Counted from the stretch's first letter, positions 51,659 to 60,258 are shown. The stretch: 64,000 nt of DNA from an uncultured Eubacteriales bacterium (GCA_900548855.1 URMF01000005.1:40500-104499), one strand, 5' to 3'. The notes: a model not told the origin generated them from the letters alone. Numbers and translations are program-made.

Positions 51659-52249
51659 TTATTGTCCCATTTTAGTTGTCAATGCTGCTGCATTTGCAAC
51701 ACTCATTTCTGAAAGAATAGCGGCTCGCTGATCAGGTTTAAGTTTTTCCAATATCTTAACAACTAAATCTTCCTGTTGCGGCATCATACTATCAAATACT
51801 TTTGCTGCATCTGTGGGCTTCATTGCTGAATAGGTATCTACATAATCCTGTAAAGCCGCCTCTGCCTGCGCCTCCGCCTCTGCCTGTGCCTCCGCTTCTG
51901 CCTGCGATTCTGCTTCTGCCTGCAATTCTGCTTCTGCCTGCAATTCTGCCGAATTCTTTCGTTGCAATTCAGTCGGTAAAACATTCCTAAGTACCGGAAC
52001 ATCTCCTATTACCGGTGCTAGTATTTCACTGGAAATTCCACCTACGTCAAGTTTTACCATTCCCACAATGAAAAACAGAAGTAATGCTACCGTCAATAGA
52101 AACACAACTACACAGGTAGATTTTCCTTTTATTGTCCTGCCCTGCATTTCATCTAGTTTTTCCTCCATCTCTCTTTTGCTTTTTTTCAGCTCTTCTATCT
52201 TTTGCTTTTCTTCTTTTTTATTCCGATGTGATAGATTTTGATTTTCCAT
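51659..52249 (-). CDS. Membrane-anchored MgtE-N-like protein with a Q-A-E-A-E repeat
   Basis: A 196-residue protein. A charged coiled coil (about 8-40) is followed by one membrane segment (STCVVVFLLTVALLLFFIVG) and an Ala/Glu/Gln repeat (copies of QAEAE, about 100-130). The C-terminal domain (YSAMKPTDAAKVFDSMMP and ILEKLKPDQRAAILSEM) resembles MgtE intracellular N and MotE/YlxF stalk proteins. Such proteins partner with flagellar stators, but no flagellar genes are near. Start ATG 52249 with a strong GGAGGAGG; it overlaps the GntR gene by 32 bases. Confidence 0.75.
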   Translation of the reverse strand: MENQNLSHRNKKEEKQKIEELKKSKREMEEKLDEMQGRTIKGKSTCVVVFLLTVALLLFFIVGMVKLDVGGISSEILAPVIGDVPVLRNVLPTELQRKNSAELQAEAELQAEAESQAEAEAQAEAEAQAEAALQDYVDTYSAMKPTDAAKVFDSMMPQQEDLVVKILEKLKPDQRAAILSEMSVANAAALTTKMGQ

Positions 52250-52628
52250 TTGTACCTCCTCCAAAATTTTTCTTTTTACACATAACATCCTTTTCGCTAA
52301 AGAAATCTTCAAATAATGCAGCAGTTTCCCAATCCTTCATACCGAGACCATATAAAAAATCAACTATGTCTCTTGTTAACTGGTTGGCTTTTTCTTCCCG
52401 CATTTTCTTTATGTATTCTATATCCTCTGTTACGAAATATCCTGCGGTCCGCTTTGTCATAATCAAATTCTTATGTTTCAAATATATAAATGCGTTTTGA
52501 ATTGTTCCCACCGAAACTTCCAGCCTTTTTGCCATTGAACGAACAGACGGAAGTTTATCTCCTGGCAGTAATTTTCCGTTCAATATATTTGTTTCTATCT
52601 CCTCTGCTACTTCGAGAAAAAGTATCAT
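52218..52628 (-). CDS. GntR-family (YtrA-like) regulator
   Basis: A 136-residue protein with a GntR-type winged helix: LPGDKLPSVRSMAKRLEVSV and TKRTAGYFVTEDIEYIK. The C-terminal part is short and helical, as in the YtrA subfamily, which usually controls ABC exporters or envelope genes. Start ATG 52628 has AAGGTGG eight bases upstream; the longer frame to 52781 overlaps the phospholipase-like gene. Target unknown. Confidence 0.85.
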   Translation of the reverse strand: MILFLEVAEEIETNILNGKLLPGDKLPSVRSMAKRLEVSVGTIQNAFIYLKHKNLIMTKRTAGYFVTEDIEYIKKMREEKANQLTRDIVDFLYGLGMKDWETAALFEDFFSEKDVMCKKKNFGGGTNGKSKSITSE

Positions 52629-52641
52629 CTTTAATACCACC

Positions 52642-53229
52642 TTATCCAACCAACCTTTCATTTTTGATTGTTTCTCTATAATGTACATTTTGATATTCAG
52701 CCCTAAATACTTGCCGAGTCGCTTGCATAATATATTTACAGTCACCTTCACGAGTTCCAGCTTCATGCATATATTTCTCATGTAAAATTTCTATATTATG
52801 AAAACCCTGAATTAAAGTTTCTGTTTGAAATATATTTTTTTGTTTTTTCAACATACATTCAAATTTTTTATGAAGATTCCTTTCATATTCACAATGTGTC
52901 CTTAAGTTTCCCTCAAATACTTGATTATGAGGAAACGTAAAGGCATCCGCCACATAATGTATTAGCTTCCCAAGATGATAATATTCCTGTATTCCAAAAC
53001 ACTCTTTTTTCTGCAATGAACAAAACATTTTTCTCATTACAGGCAAAATATTTTCATAATTATGCCCATGCAGTTTCCTGCCCAAGAGCCATCCATGTAA
53101 ATATGTAAAAGGATTACAATCCGGCTCTATATTTCCCAAAACAAACGCTTTTACATAAATATTCGAAATGCTTCCTTCTATCTCTGATGCCAAAAATTCA
53201 GCAAGCATTTTGTGATCTTTCATACGCAT
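52642..53229 (-). CDS. Zinc-dependent phospholipase C family protein
   Basis: A 195-residue alpha-helical protein with the metal-ligand pattern of the zinc-dependent PLC/S1-P1 fold: an N-terminal His, GNIEPDCNPFTYLHGW (Asp, His), and LGKLIHYVADAFTFPHN (His, Asp, His). It lacks a signal peptide, so it probably acts inside the cell. Start ATG 53229 follows GAAAGGAAG. It is followed by the GntR gene 13 bp further on. The substrate cannot be told. Confidence 0.8.
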   Translation of the reverse strand: MRMKDHKMLAEFLASEIEGSISNIYVKAFVLGNIEPDCNPFTYLHGWLLGRKLHGHNYENILPVMRKMFCSLQKKECFGIQEYYHLGKLIHYVADAFTFPHNQVFEGNLRTHCEYERNLHKKFECMLKKQKNIFQTETLIQGFHNIEILHEKYMHEAGTREGDCKYIMQATRQVFRAEYQNVHYRETIKNERLVG

Positions 53230-53421
53230 ACCTATACTTCCTTTCGTTCAAACAATTTTCCTTACAACCATTGTTCTGCCAGTTGCTGCATTTTTCCATA
53301 TGATTCCTATTCTTTTTATTAGGAAGAAAAATTTTTTCTTCATCAGGATTAAGCTGCTCTATCTCTACAATTTCCGAACTGCCAACTTTTCAATTGACAA
53401 TATTCTTCAAAATATTCTTCA
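53203..53421 (-). pseudogene. Short ORF interrupted by an in-frame TGA
   Basis: A very strong site (GGAGGTGAGG) precedes ATG 53421, giving MKNILKNIVN and then TGA. The same frame then stays open for about 62 codons (SSEIVEIEQLNPDEEKIF and a Cys-rich end with KCSNWQNNGCKENC) to TGA at about 53203. It may be a small gene with one nonsense mutation, or a bicistronic or read-through arrangement. The end overlaps the phospholipase-like gene start. Confidence 0.35.
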
Positions 53422-53526
53422 TACAGTTGCCTCACCTCCGATTTGATAAAATCATAAAACACAATTATAAACACAAAAGAGAAAAATACTAAATTTTTGT
53501 TAAACTTTTTTATAGCAAACACTGAC

Positions 53527-53540
53527 TGTGTCATGACACA
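53527..53540. promoter_or_regulatory. 14-bp palindrome, possible operator
   Basis: TGTGTCATGACACA is a perfect palindrome upstream of the small ORF and the phospholipase/GntR genes. A -10-like TATAAA lies beside it on the minus strand. It is a good candidate site for the local GntR regulator. Confidence 0.4.
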
Positions 53541-53574
53541 AGCCAAATCATTAACCTTTTTACTCCTGCACATG

Positions 53575-53710
53575 TTTTTTGATACAATCTCATACTGAAG
53601 GGGCAGCATTACTTTTAGATAAAAAAATCCCGGCACTAGCAGGACAATTCAAAGTCTCTCCAGACGAAGTCATACTAAAACCGGAATTAATTAAACAACG
53701 TGACTACTAA
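53575..53710 (+). pseudogene. 3' remnant of an unidentified plus-strand gene
   Basis: A plus-strand open frame ends GQFKVSPDEVILKPELIKQR and stops at TAA 53708-53710, but has no start codon with a ribosome binding site and is closed by TAA upstream near 53555. It looks like the C terminus of a gene cut off next to tRNA-Leu. Confidence 0.35.
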
Positions 53711-53719
53711 TCACAATTA

Positions 53720-53748
53720 AAAAACCCCTTGAAAATCAAGGGGTTTTA
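53720..53748 (-). terminator. Terminator of tRNA-Leu
   Basis: AACCCCTTGATTTTCAAGGGGTT region on the minus strand followed by TTTTTT, right after the tRNA 3' end. Confidence 0.9.
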
Positions 53749-53751
53749 CAC

Positions 53752-53835
53752 TGCGGAAGATGGGACTTGAACCCACACGATGTTGCCATCACTAGATCCT
53801 TAGTCTAGCCTGTCTGCCAGTTCCAGCACTTCCGC
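53752..53835 (-). tRNA. tRNA-Leu(AAG)
   Basis: An 84-nt class II tRNA with a variable arm (TGATGGCAACATC). The acceptor stem GCGGAAG / CTTCCGC matches, the T loop is GGTTCAAGTCC, and the anticodon loop CTAAGGA gives AAG, read as leucine (CUU/CUC). CCA is not encoded. It has its own promoter and terminator. Confidence 0.95.
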
Positions 53836-53902
53836 ATATTCAGTTATCAGTCCATATTCACTAATATATATTCTAAAAAACATATTAATATGAACCTTGT
53901 AT

Positions 53903-53931
53903 AGATTACTACGTTTTTATAGAAAATGCAA
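53903..53931 (-). promoter_or_regulatory. Promoter of tRNA-Leu
   Basis: TTGCAT (53926-53931), 17-base spacer, TAATCT (53903-53908) on the minus strand, about 70 bases before the tRNA 5' end. Confidence 0.65.
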
Positions 53932-53969
53932 TATCAAATTGCAACTTTTTTAAATTTTCCGCCTTCATG

Positions 53970-54003
53970 GCAGGAGAATGCATACACATATACATTCTCC
54001 TGC
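53970..54003 (-). terminator. Stem-loop after rplT
   Basis: GCAGGAGAATG / CATTCTCCTGC, a perfect 11-bp stem 60 bases after the rplT stop. No immediate T tract; probably an end of transcript or stability structure. Confidence 0.5.
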
Positions 54004-54065
54004 TCACTACCAGCGTATATTCTCCCCATGCTTATCTATACAGATAAAACAATAGATTTCCTCAA

Positions 54066-54422
54066 TTATGCTAACTTTGCCTTAGCAACCTCTACTAATT
54101 TTGCAAAGCCCTCTGCATCAGATACTGCTAATTCAGCAAGCATTTTTCTATTCATATCAACACCTGCAAGCTTCAATCCATACATGAATTTGCTGTAAGA
54201 TAACCCATTCATTCTTGCTGCTGCATTGATACGTGCAATCCATAAACGTCTGAACTGTCTCTTTCTCTGCTTTCTGCCTGCATATGAAGAAGTCAAAGCT
54301 CTCATAACGGACTGCTTTGCTACTCTATACTGCTTAGACCTCGCTCCTCTATAACCCTTTGCGAGCTTTAATGTTCTATTATGTCTTTTCTTTGCGCCTA
54401 CGCCGCCTTTAACTCTTGCCAT
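54066..54422 (-). CDS. rplT: 50S ribosomal protein L20
   Basis: A 118-residue basic protein with the conserved ARVKGGVGAKKRHNRTLKLA start and SYAGRKQRKRQFRRLWI. L20 binds 23S rRNA and in Firmicutes also represses its own operon through the leader RNA. Last gene of infC-rpmI-rplT. Confidence 0.97.
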   Translation of the reverse strand: MARVKGGVGAKKRHNRTLKLAKGYRGARSKQYRVAKQSVMRALTSSYAGRKQRKRQFRRLWIARINAAARMNGLSYSKFMYGLKLAGVDMNRKMLAELAVSDAEGFAKLVEVAKAKLA

Positions 54423-54449
54423 TTCTATTTCCTCCTAATTCCATCCATC

Positions 54450-54647
54450 TTACAGATAAGGTAAAATCTTCTTCATTACCTTCTCGTTTGTCTTATCCAT
54501 CATTGTTGCTTTTCTAAGATTTCTCTTTCTCTTAGCAGTCTTCTTAGTTAAAATATGGCTCTTATACGCTTTGTTTCTCTTAAGGCTACCACTTCCGGTT
54601 TTCTTAAAACGCTTAGCTGCTGCTCTGTTTGTCTTTAATTTTGGCAT
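54450..54647 (-). CDS. rpmI: 50S ribosomal protein L35
   Basis: A 65-residue very basic protein beginning PKLKTNRAAAKRFKKTGSG, standard for L35. Middle gene of infC-rpmI-rplT. Confidence 0.97.
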   Translation of the reverse strand: MPKLKTNRAAAKRFKKTGSGSLKRNKAYKSHILTKKTAKRKRNLRKATMMDKTNEKVMKKILPYL

Positions 54648-54676
54648 TACTGTTTCCTCCTTAAATGTCTCTTATA

Positions 54677-55183
54677 TTATCTCTTCTCAGACAAGAACAT
54701 TATCATACTCCTGCCCTCGAATTTTGCTGGCTTATCAATCACTGCAACATCTTCTAACTGTTTCGCAAAGTTATCCAGAATAACCTTACTTTGGTTTACA
54801 TGTGCCAGTTCACGACCGCGGAAACGCAAGGTAACCTTTACCTTATCTCCCTTAGCCAGGAACTTTCTTGCCTGATTTATTTTTGTATTCAAATCATTGG
54901 TATCAATATTAGGGGATAAACGAACCTCCTTGATATCAATGGTTTTCTGCTTTTTCTTTGCTTCTTTTTCTTTTCTTGCGAGCTCATAACGGTATTTGCC
55001 ATAATCAATAATCTTACATACCGGCGGCTTTGCATTTGGAGCAATCTTTACTAAATCCAGTTCAGCCTCTCTTGCCAGCTTCATGGCATCCTTTGCCGAC
55101 ATAATACCTAACTGCTCTCCCTCTGTTCCGATTAAACGGACTTCCTTATCACGAATCTGCTCATTAATCATTAACTCGCTAAT
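54677..55183 (-). CDS. infC: Translation initiation factor IF-3
   Basis: A 168-residue IF-3. The N domain has INEQIRDKEVRLIG, and the C domain includes KPPVCKIIDYGKYRYELARK and VTLRFRGRELAH. It prevents subunit joining and checks the start codon. The best site GGAGGTACAAAACC leads to an ATT codon (55181-55183) followed by Ser-Glu-Leu-Met; the next ATG is too far from the site. An AUU start is known for infC in other bacteria and lets IF-3 limit its own synthesis. Confidence 0.95.
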   Translation of the reverse strand: MSELMINEQIRDKEVRLIGTEGEQLGIMSAKDAMKLAREAELDLVKIAPNAKPPVCKIIDYGKYRYELARKEKEAKKKQKTIDIKEVRLSPNIDTNDLNTKINQARKFLAKGDKVKVTLRFRGRELAHVNQSKVILDNFAKQLEDVAVIDKPAKFEGRSMIMFLSEKR

Positions 55184-55340
55184 GGTTTTGTACCTCCATC
55201 TTACATAATATAAAAAAGTGGATAGCATACCTATCCACTTCTATTAGAAACCTGTGCTTTATATCTCTAATATTTGACCCAAGCCGCCTAATTGCGCTAA
55301 GGTGAGAGTGGATACTCTGCTTGATTGTTTATCACACGAC
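55184..55340 (-). promoter_or_regulatory. L20-type leader with terminator
   Basis: A leader of about 155 nt. The terminator is AGTGGATAG-GTATG-CTATCCACT followed by TTTTTT (55212-55239). An upstream TATCCACT segment near 55304-55317 is complementary to the 5' terminator arm AGTGGATA and can compete with it. In Firmicutes L20 controls such leaders by promoting termination; here that link is inference from gene order. Confidence 0.8.
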
Positions 55341-55346
55341 TTGAAT

Positions 55347-55375
55347 AGATTACCATATATCTCTATGCAAGTCAA
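55347..55375 (-). promoter_or_regulatory. Promoter of infC-rpmI-rplT
   Basis: TTGACT (55370-55375), 17-base spacer, TAATCT (55347-55352) on the minus strand; start near 55340. Confidence 0.85.
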
Positions 55376-55418
55376 GAAAAAAATATAACTTTTTCATGTT
55401 AAATAATAAATTCCTTCT

Positions 55419-57557
55419 TTATTTTCTTTCACCGGTAACCGGTTCAAAAATATTCCGGATAATCTCATTCTGCTCATCTGCATAAGCCTTCTCCATGGCA
55501 AGCCGGCAGAATTCATCCTGTGCACCGATTTTTTCAACCCCACGCAAATCCTGTTTTGCATATTCTCTGCCATTTGGCTGTAAAATATGTGCCTTCAGTG
55601 TATCTGCAAGCTGAAGCTTAAGAATCCCTATCACATCCTGTTTCAGTTTTTCATCCTCCACCGGGAAAGTAATCTCTACACGCTTATCAAGGTTACGGGG
55701 CATCCAGTCAGCACTTCCCATATATACATCCTCAAAGCCGTCATTATAAAAATAGAAAATGCGGGAATGCTCTAGAAAATTGCCCACCAGTGAGCGGACC
55801 GTAATATTTTCTGACACTCCCGGAATCCCTGTTTTCAGGCAGCAGATTCCCCGGATAATCAAATCAATCTTAACCCCCGCTGTACTTGCCTTATACAACG
55901 CTTCAATAATCATTGGGTCGCAAAGAGAATTCATCTTTGCCACAATTCTTGCTTTTTTTCCTTTTCTGGCATTTTCCGTTTCCCGGTCAATCAACATCAG
56001 GAAACAATCCTTTAACCAGATTGGCGCCACCATCAGTTTATTCCATACCGGCGGTTCCGAATAACCGGACAGCATATTAAATACTGCTGTTGCATCCTCT
56101 CCAATGGCATCATTACAGGTTAACAATCCCATATCGGTATAGAGCTTGGCAGTCACATCATTGTAATTACCCGTTCCCAGATGGACATATCTGCGAATGC
56201 CCTCCTCTTCTCTTCTCACCACCAGGGCAATCTTAGAATGGGTTTTCAGTCCCACCAGTCCATAGATTACATGACACCCAGCCTTCTCCAGCATTTTTGC
56301 CCATCCGATATTATTTTCCTCATCAAATCTGGCCTTTAACTCCACCAGTACCGTAACCTGCTTTCCATTCTCTGCAGCCCGGGCAAGAGAGGCAACAATC
56401 GGAGAATTACCACTGACACGGTACAAGGTCTGCTTAATTGCCAGTACATTTGGGTCATTTGCCGCCTGGGAAATAAAGTCTACCACCGGTGTAAACTCAT
56501 AATATGGATGATGCAGCAAAATATCACGCTCCCGAATCTGTTCAAAAATCCCCCGTTCCCTGTCAAGCCCTGGAACCGGCTGTGGGACAAATTTGGGAAG
56601 CTTATACGCATCAAAGCCGTCCAACCCATACACCTTCATTAAAAAGGTTAAATCCAAAGGCCCTTTAATTTTATACAGATAATTTTCGTCCACATTCAGC
56701 TGCTCCATAAGCTTCTTCTGTAAACGCTTATCCATGGTGTCTGCCACCTCTAAACGAATCACCTCACCCCACTGGCGTTTCTTTATCTGCTTTTCAATTT
56801 CCTTTAACAGGTCTGCGGCATCATCCTCATCAATGGTCAAATCCGCATTTCGCATAACACGATACGGATGCGCACTTAAAATTGTATAATTCAGGAATAA
56901 TTTATCCAGATTTCTCTCGATTACCTCCTCTAACAGGATTATAGCAGTCTCCTCTTCCTTTTCAGATGGAATTTCCACAATTCTCGGAAGCACTCCCGGC
57001 ACCTGCACCGTTGCAATATCCACAACATCCTCTTTTTTCTTGTCTTTAATCAGCGCACCGATATTTAAGGACTTATTCTGAATCAATGGAAATGGTCTTG
57101 ACTGGTCTACCGCCATTGGCGTTAAAACCGGATACACATTTTTCTGAAAATACTCATCCACATATGCCGCCTGCTTATCTGTAAGTTCTTCGTGATGGCG
57201 CACAAAATGAAGTCCACATTTCCCAAGAAGAGGCAGCAGGGAACGGTTCAACGTCTTATACTGGTCTGCCATAAACTGCTTTGCCTCCGGCAGAATTGCG
57301 TCTAACTGCTCTTTTGCAGTCATTCCGGCAATATCCTTCTTTGTATATCCCGCATGCACCATATCCATCAGGGATGCAATACGAATCATAAAAAATTCAT
57401 CGAGATTAGAGGCTGTAATGCTTAAGAATTTAATGCGCTCAAAGGGGAGAATATTCTTATCCTTTGCCTCGTCCAGTATCCGCTTGTTAAACTGCAGCCA
57501 GGAAAGCTCCCGGTTTTCTAAATATTCCGGTTTCAAAAATTTACTTTTCTCTTTCAT
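55419..57557 (-). CDS. ppk1: Polyphosphate kinase 1
   Basis: A 712-residue PPK1. The N domain has YLENRELSWLQFNKRIL; the catalytic HKD-like domains have the phosphorylated His in GLKTHSKIALVVRR and the second in LEHSRIFYFYND. It makes polyphosphate from ATP, reversibly, and is membrane-associated in many species. It overlaps ppx by 1 bp; the pair makes and degrades polyphosphate. Confidence 0.96.
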   Translation of the reverse strand: MKEKSKFLKPEYLENRELSWLQFNKRILDEAKDKNILPFERIKFLSITASNLDEFFMIRIASLMDMVHAGYTKKDIAGMTAKEQLDAILPEAKQFMADQYKTLNRSLLPLLGKCGLHFVRHHEELTDKQAAYVDEYFQKNVYPVLTPMAVDQSRPFPLIQNKSLNIGALIKDKKKEDVVDIATVQVPGVLPRIVEIPSEKEEETAIILLEEVIERNLDKLFLNYTILSAHPYRVMRNADLTIDEDDAADLLKEIEKQIKKRQWGEVIRLEVADTMDKRLQKKLMEQLNVDENYLYKIKGPLDLTFLMKVYGLDGFDAYKLPKFVPQPVPGLDRERGIFEQIRERDILLHHPYYEFTPVVDFISQAANDPNVLAIKQTLYRVSGNSPIVASLARAAENGKQVTVLVELKARFDEENNIGWAKMLEKAGCHVIYGLVGLKTHSKIALVVRREEEGIRRYVHLGTGNYNDVTAKLYTDMGLLTCNDAIGEDATAVFNMLSGYSEPPVWNKLMVAPIWLKDCFLMLIDRETENARKGKKARIVAKMNSLCDPMIIEALYKASTAGVKIDLIIRGICCLKTGIPGVSENITVRSLVGNFLEHSRIFYFYNDGFEDVYMGSADWMPRNLDKRVEITFPVEDEKLKQDVIGILKLQLADTLKAHILQPNGREYAKQDLRGVEKIGAQDEFCRLAMEKAYADEQNEIIRNIFEPVTGERK

Positions 57558-59095
57558 TATACCCTCGCTCCTTTCTGTTTTAATACCGGTTTAATTCCAA
57601 ATACTTTGGAAAAAAAATCCGCCTTATCGTCAAAGAGACCTCTCTCCAATGCCAAATCATACAAGGTGTCAATCGTAATAACCAGCTGCTTCTCTTTTAC
57701 CACAATATTATAAGTATTTGCCTTCTGCTTATGGGAGCGATCCATTGCATTGGCTACCTTTAAAATTGCCACCAGCTTTGCCACCTTCATATAGTCTGCA
57801 TTTCCCAATTCACTGTGAATTTCCCTGTAATCCGGTAACGGAACAGAATTGTATTTTACTATATTCGCTATCTCCTCTCTTTCCTTATGTGAAATACCCA
57901 TAATTTCCGTTGACATGATAATGGCATAGGAATTCGCCCCTGCGCCGTTCATATTTATAAACTTCCCACAATCGTGAAGCGTAGCCGCAATCTCTAACTG
58001 CAGACGTTCCTTTCCCTGCAGCCGATGAATTTTCTTTGTCTTGTCAAAAATCTGGCATGCAATTGCGGATACATTATAATTGTGCTCCTTGTTACAACGG
58101 TACCGCTTGGCAATCTGATGTACCGAAGACCGAATGTCATCCTCAAAATTCCGCTTAAAGGTAAGGTTTTTATTTTTCTCTAACACATCCACAATAATTC
58201 CATCGCAGAGGTCAACATTCGGCGTCCAGATTAAATCCGCCTTTGCCTGCTGTAGAAAAATACCGTAAATCATAGCTGCCGGCAGTAACAGGGTTGCCCG
58301 CTCATATGGAATTTTATATTCCGCTGCAAGCTCTGCCGTTCCCTCTGAGAGAAGCCGGTCAAAAATAGAATTTAACTGTCTTTCATTTAAATGGTCTGTG
58401 ATTTCCAGCTCCGGTACAATCTGAATCAGATTACTAATTTCATCTCCTATTGCAATCACATTTTTAATTTCCTTGTCCCCTAAATAGTGATGTCGGAAGG
58501 TATCAATCTCATTGGCAATAAATTCTTCCATCACCCGTTCTAAATGGCTTTTGTCAATACGGAAGGTTTTCAGCCGTTCCCTTACACGAAGCGCACCAAT
58601 TGGTATATTCTGGGTTGCCGTAAGCTTGCCGTTATTCATCAGGGAAATCTGGATACTTCCTGCGCCAATATCTACAATGGCAGTATTCTTTTCAACAATC
58701 TTCTCAAAATTAACTGATTTGACAGCCAGACCCTTATACATAAGAAAGCGGTGCTCTGAATTACTCAGTATTTTCACCTCAATGCCAGTCTTTGCTTTCA
58801 GCAGGTCCAGCACCATTATGTTATTTTTCGCCTCTCGGATAGCACTGGTGGCATAAGCGCAGTAATCTGTTGTTCCATACTCCTTCATTTTTCTGGAAAA
58901 CCGGATTAGAATTTCGCTCAGCCGTTCAACAGATTCCAATGAAATGTACCCGTCCTTATAGGTATCGGAGCCCAGCTCCATAATATTGCTGACATAATCC
59001 AGCTGGCGGTACCCCTTTTTCGCCGTCACTTCATAAATTTTCATGGTCACATCCGTTGAGCCTACATCAATCGCCGCAAATGTTCTATATGCCAT
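57557..59095 (-). CDS. ppx: Exopolyphosphatase/pppGpp phosphohydrolase with HD domain
   Basis: A 512-residue Ppx/GppA protein. The actin-like ATPase fold has AAIDVGSTDVTMKIYEV, AIVDIGAGSIQISLM and AIGDEISNL. A C-terminal HD-type domain has LHDCGKFINMNGA (about 374-386). It removes terminal phosphates from polyphosphate or converts pppGpp. Operon partner of ppk1. Confidence 0.94.
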   Translation of the reverse strand: MAYRTFAAIDVGSTDVTMKIYEVTAKKGYRQLDYVSNIMELGSDTYKDGYISLESVERLSEILIRFSRKMKEYGTTDYCAYATSAIREAKNNIMVLDLLKAKTGIEVKILSNSEHRFLMYKGLAVKSVNFEKIVEKNTAIVDIGAGSIQISLMNNGKLTATQNIPIGALRVRERLKTFRIDKSHLERVMEEFIANEIDTFRHHYLGDKEIKNVIAIGDEISNLIQIVPELEITDHLNERQLNSIFDRLLSEGTAELAAEYKIPYERATLLLPAAMIYGIFLQQAKADLIWTPNVDLCDGIIVDVLEKNKNLTFKRNFEDDIRSSVHQIAKRYRCNKEHNYNVSAIACQIFDKTKKIHRLQGKERLQLEIAATLHDCGKFINMNGAGANSYAIIMSTEIMGISHKEREEIANIVKYNSVPLPDYREIHSELGNADYMKVAKLVAILKVANAMDRSHKQKANTYNIVVKEKQLVITIDTLYDLALERGLFDDKADFFSKVFGIKPVLKQKGARV

Positions 59096-59112
59096 TTACG
59101 CATCCCTCCTGT

Positions 59113-60258
59113 CTACTTTTCTGAAACAAAGCAGCCTAATATCCTGAAATCCTCTGTTTCAGCCATAATGCCCTTTAGGGCATTTTTAACATCATTGTCA
59201 CTTAAATTTCCCTCAAAATCCACAAAAAAACAATATTCCCACTGTTTTCCATAAATCGGTATGGATTCAATGCTGGTCATATTTACATTGTTGAAAATAA
59301 AATGTGCTAAAATGTTATACAGGCTTCCACATTCATGGGGAAGTGAAAAGGAAATACTGACCTTGTTTGCATTCTTAACATATACCCTCTTATTCGATAC
59401 AATTACAAAGCGTGTTGTATTTTTGTCCGATACATTTAGCTGTGGATTCAATACGGATAATCCATAGAGCTTTGCTGCCCGTTCACTGGCAATCGCCACC
59501 TGGGTCATATCATTGTCATTATGTACCTTTTGGGCACTTTGGGCAGTATTTGCCATACCCACCTGCTTCCACTGCTTATCCTCTAAATATTCTTTTGCCT
59601 GCATCAGCCCCTGGGGATGTGAAAAAACAGTCTGCACCTTTGACAAATCCGTTCCCGGAATTCCCAGAAGACACTGATTAATCTGAACCATCTGCTCTCC
59701 CACAATAGACAACTGGTATCGGTCCAGCAAATCATAAATCCCATTCACAAATCCGGCAGTAGAATTCTCAATGGGAAGAACCCCATAATCAGCCTGTCCT
59801 CCGGCCACAAGCCTTGCTGCATCCTGAAATTCCTTTACATTTAATGCTGTAATATCCTCTCCAAAATAGGCCATCATAGCTGCTTCGGCAAAAGCACCCG
59901 GAACTCCTGTATATACCACCTTGGTATCACTGCCGGTCTCCATTTTTTCAACCGGAACAAACATCTTGCTAATCTCATCTTCCCGGTCGCCAATCACACG
60001 GTACTGGTAACGTCTGGAAACCGACATTATCTGGAGAAACAATTCCTGCACACTTTTGGCATTAAACTCCGTGCTTGTCATGGAACCCAGCTTTTCAAGC
60101 TTTTCCATCTCCCGTTTCCTGTCATAGATAGGCTTGCCGGTTGATATCTTATATTTTGCCACCTCCAGTGCCAAATCCATTCTCTGTTCAATTAATTTGA
60201 CAATCTGCTTATCCACCTCATCAATTTCTTTTCTGGTCACACTCAAATCCTGTATCAT
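59113..60258 (-). CDS. pheA: Bifunctional chorismate mutase/prephenate dehydratase
   Basis: A 381-residue enzyme. A chorismate mutase domain (about 1-85), a prephenate dehydratase domain with VYTGVPGAFAEAAMMAYFG, LPIENSTAGFV and the NTTRFVIVS active-site Thr, and a C-terminal ACT domain are in order. The Phe-binding ESRP motif reads IESIPIYG here, with Arg replaced by Ile, which may weaken feedback inhibition. It makes phenylpyruvate for phenylalanine. It lies 17 bp upstream of ppx and 22 bp downstream of the folate gene. Confidence 0.94.
   Translation of the reverse strand: MIQDLSVTRKEIDEVDKQIVKLIEQRMDLALEVAKYKISTGKPIYDRKREMEKLEKLGSMTSTEFNAKSVQELFLQIMSVSRRYQYRVIGDREDEISKMFVPVEKMETGSDTKVVYTGVPGAFAEAAMMAYFGEDITALNVKEFQDAARLVAGGQADYGVLPIENSTAGFVNGIYDLLDRYQLSIVGEQMVQINQCLLGIPGTDLSKVQTVFSHPQGLMQAKEYLEDKQWKQVGMANTAQSAQKVHNDNDMTQVAIASERAAKLYGLSVLNPQLNVSDKNTTRFVIVSNKRVYVKNANKVSISFSLPHECGSLYNILAHFIFNNVNMTSIESIPIYGKQWEYCFFVDFEGNLSDNDVKNALKGIMAETEDFRILGCFVSEK

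Noticed and set aside
53388..53390. Selenocysteine reading of the in-frame TGA
   Set aside because: No convincing SECIS hairpin directly after the TGA and no selenium genes in the window.
53349..53636. Minus-strand 95-residue frame with one hydrophobic stretch
   Set aside because: No ribosome binding site at any start, and it overlaps the better-supported ATG 53421 and the palindrome/promoter region.
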